A stretch of DNA of 64,000 bases from Persicaria tinctoria (Eukaryota; Streptophyta; Magnoliopsida; Caryophyllales; Polygonaceae): assembly GCA_037127255.1 (NCBI GenBank), contig JBANSL010000012.1:38803115-38867114 (forward strand). Reading direction: 5' to 3'. Shown here piece by piece: positions 11,554 through 23,406 of this stretch. Each line of letters begins with the position of its first letter. The stretch's first letter is position 1. The notes beneath the pieces are model-generated. The model ran no database searches. It saw nothing but the letters and a program-made list of their open reading frames with translations, and was not told the origin of the DNA. A program made the position numbers and the translations under genes.

Positions 11554-13335
11554 ATGTCTGGTGAAGCAAGCGGAGGACTTGCATAGGGAAGGTCTACCAT
11601 TAGACCACCACTCTTTGTGGGAAACAACTTTGTCCACTGGAGATCATTGATGAAGATATTCATTATAGATCAAGATCTGGAACTTTGGAACATTATAGAG
11701 AATGGTCCGAAGGTTCCAAAGAAAGACGGACTAAATGGAACCAAAATTGCGAAGAAGGAGTCTGAATACATCCAAACGGATCTTGAACTCGTCTCCAAAA
11801 ACTACAGGGCTATTAACTTACTTTATTGTGGTCTTAGCACTGATGAGTTTAACCGTATTTCATCTTGTAGGTCAGCTAAAGAGATTTGGGACAAGTTGGT
11901 CGTCACCTATGAAGGAACCAGCCAAGTGAAGGACACCAAGATCAGTATCTTCCTTCGAAAGTATGAGCTTTTCAAAATGAAGCCTGATGAGTCTATCAAG
12001 GCCATGTTCACACGATTCACGGAAATCACCAACAACCTTGACTCTCTCGGCAAGAGCTTTACGAACTTTGAGAAAGTAAGGAAGATATTGAGGTGCCTCC
12101 CAAAAGACAAATGGGGTCCGAAAGTGACAGCCATAGAAGAAGCCCAGAATCTCACCACGCTACCCCTTGATGACTTGCTTGGGAAGCTGATTACACATGA
12201 GATGATTCTCAATGAAGACGATGGAGAACTTCCAACAAGCACTAAGAACTTGGCACTCAAGTCTAAGAAGGATTAGCTGAAAGATGTGTCTGATTCTAAA
12301 GATGAGGATGATGATGAGGATGATCCCTTTGATCTCATTACAAGGGGTCTTTCTTGAATCCTCAAGATGAAGAAGCAATTCAACAACAAAGATGGATCAG
12401 AGTCTTCTAAATTTCGAGGTAAGTCTCAATACAACAAATATGACAAGAAGACTAAACCGTTGTCTTGTTTTGAATGTGGTGAAACAGATCATCTTGTGAA
12501 GGATTGCCCTCAAAAGACAAAAAGCCAGTCCAAGAAGGGTGACAAATGGAAGAAGAAAGCCATGGTGGCAACTTGGAGCGATTCCGACTCTGACTCCGAT
12601 GATGAGAAGGCCAATATTTGTCTTATGGCCTCAGAAGATGAATCCCACGATGAAAAACTTGAAGCTACTGTAAGAGAACTTATGGCAAGTCCAAAAGAGG
12701 TATTATCGGAATTCCTTTCCAATATGATTGCCAATGAAGAGAAGCTTATTGCCCAAACTAACATTCTTATTAAGAGAATTGTGGACCAGGAAAGAACTAT
12801 TGAGGATCTGTCTATGAGGGTTAAAAGTCTTGAAACTTCTTATTCAGGTCTTGACATTAAAGTTAAGACGCTTGACTCGGAGAAATCTGAACTCAAGCAA
12901 GATCTCTCCTCTTTAAGAAATGAGCATCATGACTTAGAGAACGAGAAGATCTCCCGTAATAATAAGATTCAAGATCAACAGACATCCCTCATCAGTTTTA
13001 CCAAATCCAAAGGCACTCTTAATAGGATGTTGGGTGAGCAACAAAGTTCTCTAAACAAAAGTGGTATTGGTTACAATCCAAGGTTTTTAAAGAAACAACA
13101 CATTACCACTTTTGTAAAGGCAAAAGGAAGTAGAACCTCTCATATATGTCACCATTGTGCTAGAAAGGGACATGTAAAAGAGACCTGCCCATATAGAAGA
13201 AATGATCCATATATTATTCGCAATACATTTCCTGTTCATTTGAGAAAAGAACGGATAACGCAAGTTTGGGTCCCCAACGGTACTATTTTACCAAATATGG
13301 TTTATCCCAATAAAGGATCTAAATTTGCTCACTAG
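11554..13335 (+). pseudogene. C2 gag with two CCHC knuckles, a few stops
   Basis: ATG 11554 opens the frame. A TAG at 11584-11586 stops it early, and the same frame then runs from 11617 to a stop at 12274-12276 and again from 12367 to 13335. The capsid (UBN2-type) covers about 11617-12210 (LWNIIENGPK; EIWDKLVVTYEG; TRFTEITNNLDSLGK). A first zinc knuckle CFECGETDHLVKDC (12466-12507) is followed by a Ser-Asp acidic stretch, then a coiled-coil-like Leu/Glu/Lys-rich region (12700-13000), then a second knuckle CHHCARKGHVKETC (13147-13188). Several of the stops could be single C-to-T or G-to-A changes. The product would be nucleocapsid, here inactive. Confidence 0.85.
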
Positions 13336-13379
13336 TCTAGCCACAAAGGTTGATGTTTGTTTTGCAGGAGATCACCAAG

Positions 13380-16016
13380 GTGAAGGAGCAAAAATGGATT
13401 ATTGATAGTGGATGCTCGAGACATATGAGTGGGAAGAGTTCTCTCTTTCATGATCTAAAGAAGCAATCCACATGAACAATCATTCTTGGTGACAAAGAAA
13501 AATGTGACATCGTTGGTATCGATAGTGTTGGGAGTGATCCTAACCACTGTATTAAAAATGTTTATCTTGTTGATGGTTTGAAGTATAATTTTCTTAGTAT
13601 TTCTCAACTATGTGATTATGGTAATGATGTTGGATTTAACAAAAAAAGATGTTTAGTGCGCAGAGAAGATACAGGTGAAATAGTTCTAATTTCCTATCGT
13701 TATGACAACATCTATGCCGTGAATGTTGAGCAAGTGGCACAAGGAAGCTTAACTTGTCTAAAGGCTTTGACGGACGATCCAAAGCTCTGGCATAGGAGAC
13801 TCGGTCATGTGAGTCCACATACACTACAGAAGCTTGTGTCCAAAGGGCTTGTAAGAGGGCTACCTGAGATGGACTTCAAAGGTATTGAGATGTGCAAAGC
13901 ATGCACACGAGGTAAACAAACACGTAGCTCTTTCAAACCCAAAAAGGTTGTAAGTACTTCTAGACCCCTTGAACTTTTACATATGGATTTATGTGGTCTT
14001 ATGCGAGTCAAATCTCTCAATGATATAAAGTACAAGCTTGTTTTCATATTTGATGAATGCAATGACAGTTCTTTGAGTGAAAGTGTTGCAGATTTAGATC
14101 TTAACATCCATACAGAGAACGAGGTTGGTGATGATGCTGCTATCAAGAACACAGAGAAGAGGAACATGCAGGAACAGATTCTCAACACTGAAGAATTGGC
14201 CCAAGGTGTTGAAGATTCGTCCAAAGCCCTTGGTGTCCAATCCAACAGTGTTGAAACGTCAGAAACTGCTGTAACTGAACCTAACAGGACCACGGAGTCA
14301 GATGTATCACAAATCAATCCTACTGGTATGAGGAATCAAGGAGCTGAGACTAGCAAAAGGAAATTCAAATACTCCTCATCACACTCATTAAAGGATATCA
14401 TTTCTGACCCTACTTCTAGTGTTCAAACTCGTTCTAAACTTAAAGATCTTTGTGCCTTTCACGCGTTTGTTTCTCTTATCGAGCCAAAGAAGGTAGATGA
14501 GGCACTTCAGGAGCCAGACTGGATCATTGCTATGCAAAGTGAGCTTAACGAATTTGAAAGGAACAAAGTCTGGACCTTGAAGCCTAGGCCAAAGCATCAA
14601 TCAGTCATTGGAACACGATGGGTATTTCGAAACAAGCTAGTTGAGAATGGTAAGATCGTGAGAAACAAGGCAAGGCTTGTTGCTCAAGGCTACAATCAAG
14701 AGGAAGGTATTGACTATGAGGAGACCTTTGCTCCCGTAGCCAGGCTTGAAGCTATTCCTATTTTATTAGCATTTGCATCTTTTATGAGCATAAAGTTATA
14801 TCAAATGGATGTCAAGTGTGCTTTTCTTAATGGTTTCTTAGAAGAAGAAGTATATGTGGCTCAACCCCCAAGTTTTGAAAGTTTGGAATTTCCTAATCAT
14901 GTTTATAAACTTGACAAAGCGCTTTATGGTTTGAAATAAGCCCCAAGAGCTTGGTATGAGCGCTTGTCAAAATATCTTTTAGAAAATAATTTTAAAAGGG
15001 GGTTGATCAACAAGACTCTTTTTATCAAGACCAAAGAAAAGGACATTTTGGTTATTCAAATTTATGTTGATGATATATTATTTGGTGCTACTAACACATC
15101 TTTGTGCAAGGAATTTTCTGACATCATGTGAAGTGAATTTGAGATGAGCTTGATGGGTGAACTCAACTTCTTTTTGGGATTACAAGTTCATCAATCCAAG
15201 AAAGGGATCTTCGTCAACCAAAGCAAATACACTAAGGATCTCTTGAAGAAGTTTAAAATGGATCAATCCAAAGAAGCCAAAACTCCCATGAGCTCAACAT
15301 TATCTCTAGATCAAGACAAGACTGGGAAGAGTGTCAATCAAAAGGAGTATCGAGGAATGATTGGATCTTTATTATATCTCACAGCTAGTAGACCTGACAT
15401 CATGTTTAGTGTTTGCATGTATGCTAGGTTTCAAGCTGATCCTAAAGAATCTCACCTCGTGGCTGTGAAGAGAATCTTTCGATATCTCAATGGTACTAAG
15501 GAGCTTGGACTATGGTACCCAAAGCAAAAGGATTTCACATTAATTGGATATTCTGATGCAGATTTTGCAGGCTATAAGGTGGATAGGAAGAGCACATCAG
15601 GATGTTGCCAATTCTTAGGAGCATCCTTGATCAGTTGACACTCAAAGAAACAAAACTCAGTAGCTTTATCCACTGCAGAAGCTGAATACATTGCAGCTGG
15701 AGCCTGTTGCTCCCAAATCCTTTGGATATCTCAACAAATGCGAGAGCTTGGCATCAACCTCAAAGGCATTCCTATTAAATGTGACAATACAAGTGCCATC
15801 TCCATCACTAAGAATCATGTTCAGCATTCAAAGACCAAACATATTGATGTAAGGCATCATTTCATTAGAGACCATGTTGAAAAATGTGATGTGTCTATTT
15901 CGTTTATTTCAACTGATTATCAATGGGCTGACATTTTTACTAAGCCTTTGGTAGAGGACATGTTCACCTTCATTAGACGAGAGATTGGGATGCTTAACAA
16001 GGATGCACTTTCGTAG
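13380..16016 (+). pseudogene. C2 pol with integrase core deleted; RT and RNase H present
   Basis: Protease WIIDSGCSRHM is at 13395. The integrase N-terminal zinc region (HRRLGHVS...CKACTRGKQ) is at 13790-13920 and LLHMDLCG holds the first catalytic Asp near 13980. Within a few codons (about 14040) the frame jumps to the region after the core (FDECNDSS), so the second Asp and the Glu are gone, yet the frame stays open to 14939. The reverse transcriptase follows, with [19 protein letters not shown] and YVDDILFG (15064). RNase H has YSDADFAG (15550) and ends at HIDVRHHF...DIFTKPL. Stops at 14937-14939, 15129-15131 and 15636-15638 interrupt a single frame. All can be read as single transitions, suggesting 5-methylcytosine decay. 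Confidence 0.88.
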
Positions 16017-16593
16017 GGGGAGCTTTCCCTTTACGAAAGATAAATTCTACTCAGTGTTAAGATCCTTGAACCTCATTTCAAAGGTTGTGAACTGCACAGT
16101 AGAGCACATATAACGGATCATATATTTGGTTGATATCTTTTTAGATATTTGATCAAATATCGTTTTAATGGATTTTAACCTTCTTTATCTGTTACCGATC
16201 TTATTTTTGAAAAATCCTTTTATTTTATCCGAGTATATTTTATTATGGAAATTATTTTAAATCGGATAAATATCTTCTTTTCTTGCCTTTAAGAATTGAA
16301 ATGATCTTTTTAAATTTTGAACTTTTGGTTACTGGTTTACCCTCCTCTCTTTGTTGAAAGACAAAAAGGGGGAGATGATTTGATGATGGTTTAGACTTTA
16401 AAACTGCTGTGAACCAAGGATCTTGGAAGACCTTGTCTTATTTACTTTGTTGGATGTTTCTATTTGGCTTTAAAAACTTATGATCCAACATTTGTCTAAC
16501 CCATGCAGGTACTTAGTCCGATTGTGCTTATAATATATATGTTTGACTAAGTTGCAGGGATTCACAGGTTTTGTCTTTCATCAAGGGGGAGAT

Positions 16594-17571
16594 TGATAAC
16601 TCCACTCCCTTTGATGAAAATCGGAATTAGTTTCAAAGGCTTTGACAGACAGTTTGTGTCAAAGGTCTTGAAGCTACAGTTGTGTTGATGAAACACAAAA
16701 CCTGTATTTTATGTTATTATTATCTTATATTATTTATGTATGGTTTCCGAATATTATTATATACATTATATACTAACCATACAGCAAGGTTTTTGAAGAT
16801 ATCTCCTTCCTTAAGCTAAAAGACGTGAAGATCAAATCTGGTGGATCATGGCTTCAGAGTTTCCCAGAATAGAAGATTGTGAAGATTGTCATGATCTCTA
16901 ATAGCCGTTGGAGAAGATTCCTTCCTCAAGTGGCGCCGATGATCTTCACTATATAAAGGAGATGAAGAAGAGAGAGAGGGACGTACATTCACGAAGATCA
17001 TTGCACAATCAGCCCTCAAGTTTACAATCTCTCTTCAGCGTGTTCTCTCTGCTTGTTCTTAAGAGTGTTATACTCGAGAGTTTATAACTCAGGAAGTGGG
17101 CACTAGGCTATTTATTCTCGAGAGTAAGAGGATTGTACTAGATAGCTGAGAGAGGTGGGGCTCTTCTAGATTGGTCTAGGACTCGAAGAGAACGTGAGTT
17201 GACTAGATTGCAATTGTATAGGAGAGAGGCTTCTCGGTGAGCTATTAGGATCCTAAGCTTTGTGAATCAATAAAGCATGTTGAATCCTAGGGTTGTGGAA
17301 GAACCCTAGGCGGGGACGTAGGCCAAGTTCGTGCCGAACCTCGTTAACAACTCGTTGCGTCCTTTACTTATTGATTTACCATATTTCCGCACTTGGTTCG
17401 TATTGTTTAACTTTGTGATTCAGGTTTTCAGAGAAAAGACTAAGTCTAATCCAAAGGATTTGGCAAGAGCTTCAAAAGTCTTGAGACTATCTGCGAAAAA
17501 CCGGCATACTCTATTCAACCCCCCTTCTAGAGTATCTTTATATGACTTTGTTTTACATTATTGAACCTTCA
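16594..17571 (+). repeat. 3' LTR of C2 (978 bp)
   Basis: Near-identical to the 5' LTR except for a ~67-bp deletion between short AGAGT repeats (junction near 17060) and scattered substitutions. TATA at 16950-16957. Confidence 0.93.
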
Positions 17572-17576
17572 TACAT

Positions 17577-18420
17577 ATTTTTATTGATGATTTCAAATAA
17601 AAGTGGATCAGATGAGAAGACTTGGGTTGATAACGCATCGGTCGAGAAAGTCAATTTCATCTAAGGAGCTTAATAAAGATCTAAAGAGGTCTCAAGAAGA
17701 AGCGCGAGAGCTTAAACGAAGGACAAGTCTGCAGAAGTTGTTATCTAATAAGCCGAAATTGTATCGAAAATTTTGAAGGTCTCTCTTTTCCGATTGACTA
17801 TTATAAGATGTTGGAAATCTCTTTTTGAGAGCTATAATTAATTTATTGCACGTCAAGCCTAAATTCGGAAGTGAATTGGCTAAAAAACTGCAAAATCATG
17901 CGACCTTGGATTGAAGACTGAAGACGGCCTATACAACTAGACAGTTTCGTGGTCGCAGGGGCCTTGTCGGGGATGCAAATCTAACATCCACCAAAACATC
18001 GTGTTTTAATTAGGAGAAAATCCTAGTCATATTTAATTCTATATATTTTAAGATTTGATTTTGCCGAGTATTTAAGGATGTTTTAGGGTTTATTTCAAAC
18101 AATCTTATGCTTTTTGACAATTGAGAGAATCCTAGAGGGGATGGACATGGAGAGCTAAACCATGTGAGGTACTTTGGATCTTGTTGCATTCAAGGAGGAT
18201 TATTGTGGAGGAATATGAACCGCTGATTTCACAAATGAGAAGCGGTTTACTTGCTAGTCAGCTAGATCACTATCATATGTGAGGAGGATGCAACTAATCA
18301 AAGTTGTCATCATGGTGATACTTGGATAATGGAGTCAAGTATTCCTTTTTCGAGCTAGTGTTATATAGAGGGTAAGAGGGAATGTGTAGGCGGTTCCTCT
18401 ATAATGGAAACCTAGGGGGT
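17577..18420. other. no gene seen between C2 and the split LINE
   Basis: AT-rich, with no open frame that I can assign. It may be further LINE sequence too decayed to read. Confidence 0.35.
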
Positions 18421-18622
18421 GAAAATATTTGGTCGGATGGTCCACTATTACACTATCTATAGAATAAGGAGGACTTGGGAATTGGGATAAGGGAAGTGTT
18501 GTCATGGAATAAGACTATCTTCATTAAATTGACGGTTAGTCTAATGAGAGATGGACGATGCGTATGGACAAGATCAATCAAGTTAAATTTATTGAAAGGG
18601 AGGGATATTGATATATGGTCCA

Positions 18623-18798
18623 TGTAAAACTTTGAAAGATATGATGAATGTTTTTCTTGCTTTTTCCATTGATTGAATGATATACTTATACACATGATTG
18701 CCTTGCTCTCTAAGGATTGAGATAAGCAAAGATAGACTTTTTACAAAGATATGGTGAGATAAAATAAGGAAAGATATATTTGATATTCTATCCTAATA
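18623..18798 (-). repeat. 3' LTR of C3 (176 bp)
   Basis: Direct copy of 23231-23406 with five substitutions, all within about 45 bp. Adjacent to the G-run polypurine tract at 18799-18805. Confidence 0.95.
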
Positions 18799-18811
18799 CC
18801 CCCCCGCAAGC

Positions 18812-21800
18812 TCATGGAGGGTTCCGAACATGAAGCTTGGAACGAAGTGTCTGAAACCTGGCAGTTCCCACTGCTTTGGTGAAGATGTCCGCAATCTGAT
18901 CCTGGGAACGAACATGTCTGACAATGAGAGAACCATCTTCAACTTGCTCACGAACAAAGTAGTAAGCTATCTTGATGTGCTTGGAACGTTGGTGGAAGAC
19001 AGGGTTAGCAGACATGTAGGTAGCAATGAGGTTGTCGCAAAGTAGGATGGGAGGCCGAATGAGAGGAGCACGAAGCTCGAGCAACGGCTGCTGAAGCCAT
19101 ATCAACTCGGTGGCGGTGAAGGCAATGGCGCGATACTCGGCCTCGGAGCTAGATTTGGCAACGACGTTTTGCTTCTTGGAGGCCCAGCTGACAAGGTTGC
19201 CACCGTAATAGACAGCGAAGCCATGCTGTGAGCGACAGTCATCGCCATCAAAAGCCCAACCAGCGTCACAGAAGGCGATAAGTCGATGATCCAGAGCAGG
19301 ACGGAGAGTCAAGCCGGACGACAAAGAGCCCTTTAGATAGCGGAGAATCCGTTTGATAGCCGACCAATGAGTGTCCGTGGGTGACTGCATGAACTGAATA
19401 ACTCTATTGACGGCATAAGAGATCTCCGGGCGAGTGATGGTGACATACTGGAGAGCTCCCACAATGCTTCTGTATAAGAACGGGTCAGGGAACGGATCAC
19501 CGTCCTTGGTGAGACGAGAGGCCGGTTCTGCCGGAGAGGAGATGGGACGGGCATCTTGCATCTTGCTGCGCAGAAGAAGATCCCGAATATACTTCTGCTG
19601 AGACAGGAGTATGGTGTCCTTAGTGCGTGTCATCTCAATGCCAAGGAAGTAGTGAAGATCACCAAGGTCACGGAGAGAGAATGCGCAATTGAGGAGTAGC
19701 ACAAACTGATCAATCTCAGCAGATACGGAGCCATTGATAATAAGATCATCAACATATACCAGAATATAGAGAACAGAGGGACCCTGTCGGCAGACAAACA
19801 GAGAAGTGTCGGACTTGCAGGCACAAAAACCATTCTGAAGAAGAAAGTGATGGAGTTTGGTGAACCAAGCGCGAGGGGGCTTGTTTTAGCCCATACAGAG
19901 CCTTGCGCAAGAGACATACATCTGATGGGCGAGAAGCATCAACAAAACCTGGTGGTTGAGCCATGAAGACCTGTTCTGAGAGGTCACCATTCAAGAATGC
20001 GTTGTTGATGTCGACCTGACAAAGAGACCAACCATTGGTGAGAGAAAGGGAAAGAACAATCTTGATGGTGGCAGGTTTGACCACCGGACTGAAGGTGTCA
20101 AAGTAGTTAACACCCTCTTCTTGATGAAATCCCTTGGCCACAAGGCGAGCCTTGTAGCGTTCAATGGAGTCATCAGCCCTGCGCTTTATCCTATAAACCC
20201 ACTTACAACCAACAATGTTAGCTTGATGAGGACAAGGTACTAATGTCCAAGTCCCATTACGCAAAAGGGCATCATATTCAACTTGCATGGCATGTTGCCA
20301 CTCGGGTGATTTGGATGCCTGAAGATATGTTTTGGGTTCATCATAAAGGTCATTTGTGGAGGGCAAGGGATGTTTTGTGGTGGTCAAGGCCTTGGGTTTG
20401 AGATCATTTGTCCTAGCTCGAGTTGTCATAGGATGACGTGAATCATCAGCTGGACGAAAATATGAGGGAATAATAGGCTGTGGAGAAGGAGAAGGGGAAG
20501 ACATACCTGTGTCTAACGTGGACGAAGCCGAGGGAGCCGCCTCTAAAGGTGCTGAGACCGAGCCAGGGGAAGGGGAAAAGGCCGAGGAGCCAAGGGTGGT
20601 GAGGGGAGTTGAGGGTTCAGGGGAGGCCACAGAGGGGGCTGGTGTCACCATGGGTGAGGCAGTGGGGGTTGGGGTCGGCATTGGGGATGGTTGGTCACCG
20701 GCGGATGTGGGCAGCGAGGACGGCCAAGGAGATGCCGCTTGCTGTAGGAGGGATAGAGTCGGCATGGGGGTGTCAGGCAGGGAGTCAGGAGGTGCTTTGG
20801 CATGATGTGGATATGGGAACATGGTTTCATCAAATATGACATGGCGAGCAATGTAGACTCGATTTGTGGGAACATGAAGACATATGTAACCTTTGTGGCG
20901 AGAACTGTACCCAATGAATATGCATGGTAATGAACGGAATTCTAGTTTGTTGGAGTTGTATGGGCGGAGGAAGGGGTAACATAGGCAGCCAAAGGTCTTG
21001 AGAAATTTATAATCTGGGATCTTACCATAAAGAGCCTCAAAGGGAGATTTGTGATGCAAAATGGGGGTGAGGGTGCGGTTATGTAGGTATACGGAGGTAT
21101 GAAATGCATGTTCCCAGAATTGGGAAGGGAGGTTGGCATGGGAGAGGATGGCAAGACCCTTTTCAACGATGGTGCGATGACGGCGTTCAGCGGCACCGTT
21201 TTGGGATTGTGTATGAGGACAAGAGACACGATGACTGATGCCATGGGATTGAAGAAAGGTAGACACATTTCTATACTCACCACCCCAATCTGATTGAAAT
21301 TGTTTGATTTTGGCAGAAAATTGTGTCTCAATCATCTTATGAAATTGTTGAAAGTAGGTAAAAACTTGAGACTTTTGTGTGAGGAAATAGATCCAGACAA
21401 ACCTTGTACAATCATCAACAAAAATTAAGAAATATGCATTGCCATTAAATGAGGGAACAGGGGCAGGACCCCAAACATCTGAATAAACCAAATCAAACGG
21501 AAACTAACTAGACTCATGCGGATTGCTGAGAGAGAGGGGATGACTCTTCCCAAGCTGACAGGACTCACAAACACTTTTAAGATTATTTTTGGACACTGGT
21601 AATTGAAATCTAGAGACAAGACGCCTGAAAACTGACTCATGGGGATGACCGAAGCGCTTATGCCATATTTGAAGAGTGGTCTTTTCTCCAAGGTAAACAC
21701 GAGGTGGTTGAATGGTGGGCGATGATGGTTGTAGGTGGTAGAGGCCGTTCTCAACGATTCCTTTGAGGAGGGTGCGTCTCTGCTTGTCCTTGACAAAATA

Positions 21801-22136
21801 ACAAGTGGGAAAGAAAAGCATGTAAGCATCATTATCTCGAGTTATTTGAGAAACACTAATAAGGTCTTTCTTTATATCAGAAACAAACAGAACATTATGT
21901 AATTGAACCGGTCGGGGGTAGGCAGGCAATGATGATGATCCCAAATGCGTAATAGGAAGAGACATATCATTGCCGACTTGCAAACCTTCATTGCCAGTGT
22001 AATCAGAGTGAACGGATAAGTTGCCAAAGTCAGAGGTGACATGGTTGGTTGCGCCGGAGTTAAAATACCAATTAGGATCAACCAAAGTGGAGGGAGGATG
22101 ACCTATTTGATATGCCTGACGCTGCGGAGGAGCCAT
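18812..22136 (-). pseudogene. C3 pol (protease, integrase, RT, RNase H), broken
   Basis: On the minus strand the protease active-site motif reads WYFNSGATNHV (about 22065), with Asn where the family has the catalytic Asp, so the protease is dead. The pre-integrase HKRFGHP and C-x2-C follow. A stop separates this piece (ending 21504) from the integrase (from about 21500): LVYSDVWG, then QSDWGGEY, then NGAAERRHR give the three catalytic residues. RT starts near 20280 (WQHAMQVEYDAL, then [12 protein letters not shown]). An extra C in a C-run near 19875 shifts the frame inside ALYGLKQAP; the downstream frame carries YVDD and RNase H (FCDAGWAF; HIKIAYYFVREQ) to the stop at 18812. Integrase and RT residues are otherwise complete. 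Confidence 0.9.
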
Positions 22137-22157
22137 CTGCTGCTCCTGCGAGTACTG

Positions 22158-23177
22158 CTACGGGTACTGTTGCGAGAAGCCGCAGCCGCGACCTTCACCC
22201 CTGCCCGAGCCAGTTCGGCCACCCCTTCGGCCGGAACCAGTGTTGATGCGTGGGAATTCACTGGTGTTGAGGAGATTCCAGCAGTTAACAACTTCATGGC
22301 CTTGCCGATTACAGATCTGAGAGACAGGGCGAGGGCGGGATGAATCTGAAGACGTGGTGTCTGAGCGAGAGGGCTGCGATGATGACGACTTGGATCCTCG
22401 ACTGGCGACATTGGCAGAGAGGGAAGCGTCGGTGGCAGGAGCAAGAGAAGCGGTGATGCGCTCCTCCTCTCGCATAAGAAGTCCGAGAAGCTGGTCGGAT
22501 GTGATCGGCTCCGTCTGCATATTGTAAGCAGTGAGAAAAGCCGCATAGGAGTTATCCAGGCCGTTGAGGACGCATTCAACGAAATCGGAGTCAAGCACGA
22601 TGTAGGAGCATTTGGCCAATGCATCCGAGAAACCCTGTTTCTTCTCGACATAATCAAGGATACTTAAAGTTCCTTGCTTGAGATTCTGCATTTGCTTCTT
22701 GAGATGCATCAGGCGTGCTCTTGTTTGAGCAAAGAACATCCGTTTAAGGATGCCCCATGCTTCATGAGTCGTCTGAGCACGAGCGACATGAGCCATAAGA
22801 GAGGATGTGAGGGTGGTGCGCACCCACAGAAGGATCAATCGATCCTTTTTCTTCCATTCAGCGAAGGCTGGGTTCGGCGGGGGAGGGTCGGTGGATCCGG
22901 ATGGCGCCGATAGGGTTGCTGAAGGCTGGGAACTAGCAGCCAGAAAGTCCTCGATGCCAAAGGCTTCGAGAGCCGACTTGATTGTGTGCCGCCAGAGAGT
23001 GTAATTGGTCCGATCAAGACGGACGTTGAGGTTTGGGAACTGCAGAGCGGGCATAGGGCCAGATCCTGTAGCCGCAAAGAGGAGGTTGCCGGCGTTTTTG
23101 GTGCCGGAGTGATCGACGGGAGGTGTGTCGACAGGAGGTGGATCGACAGGAGCACCGTGGACGGGATCGGTCGACAT
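22158..23177 (-). pseudogene. C3 gag, 339 aa, ending in a premature stop
   Basis: ATG at 23177 lies about 50 bp after the primer-binding site. A Pro/Asp-rich start is followed by the Copia capsid fold (YTLWRHTIKSALEAFG; EAWGILKRMFFAQTRAR; FVECVLNGLDNSYAAF). The zinc knuckle near 22310 reads VSQICNRQGHEVVNC, in which Ser replaces the first Cys, so zinc binding is probably impaired. A TAG at 22158-22160 separates gag from the protease part of the same frame. Confidence 0.88.
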
Positions 23178-23230
23178 CGAAGAGCGGAAGAGAGATTTGG
23201 ATTGAGAGGGTCGAAATTAGGCTGATACCA

Positions 23231-23406
23231 TGTAAAACTTTGAAAGATATGATGAATGTTTTTCTTGCTTTTTCCATTGATTGAATGATATACTTATACA
23301 CATGATTGCCTTTCTCTCCAAGGATTGAAATAAGTAAAAATAGACTTTTTACAAAGATATGGTGAGATAAAATAAGGAAAGATATATTTGATATTCTATC
23401 CTAATA
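23231..23406 (-). repeat. 5' LTR of C3 (176 bp)
   Basis: Bounded by TSD GTCCA (23407-23411) outside and primer-binding site TGGTATCAGCC inside. Confidence 0.95.

Larger units (their letters stand above)
10451..17571 (+). mobile_element. Copia LTR retrotransposon C2, SIRE/Maximus-like, internally deleted (7121 bp)
   Basis: Long LTRs (10451-11495, 1045 bp; 16594-17571, 978 bp) start TGATAACTCC and end ACCTTCA. Flanks TACAT at 10446-10450 and 17572-17576 are an exact 5-bp target duplication. A decayed primer-binding site (11497-11510, TTGATATTAGAGCT) follows the 5' LTR and a polypurine tract (CAAGGGGGAG, 16582-16591) precedes the 3' LTR. LTRs near 1 kb and a long gag with two zinc knuckles and a Ser/Asp-rich stretch suggest the SIRE/Maximus group, but that placement is from memory of the lineage. 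Integrase is largely missing. Confidence 0.93.
18623..23406 (-). mobile_element. Copia LTR retrotransposon C3, RE1/Ale-like (4784 bp)
   Basis: Short 176-bp LTRs (5' LTR 23231-23406, 3' LTR 18623-18798) differ at 5 positions. The 5-bp flanks GTCCA at 18618-18622 and 23407-23411 are identical, so the ends are exact; the sense-strand LTR then begins TATTAGG, not the usual TG, and ends ACA. Primer-binding site TGGTATCAGCC (23230 down to 23220) fits initiator tRNA-Met. The polypurine tract is a run of seven G on the element strand (18799-18805). Gag and pol lie in one frame with two stops and one frameshift. Short LTRs and the pol sequence suggest the RE1/Ale lineage. Confidence 0.95.

Noticed and set aside
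13805..14317. 170-aa minus-strand frame
   Set aside because: Antisense to C2 pol, whose domains are clear on +.
20509..20839. Open frames of 76-98 aa on + inside C3
   Set aside because: Antisense shadows of the Pro/Ser-rich linker in C3 pol.
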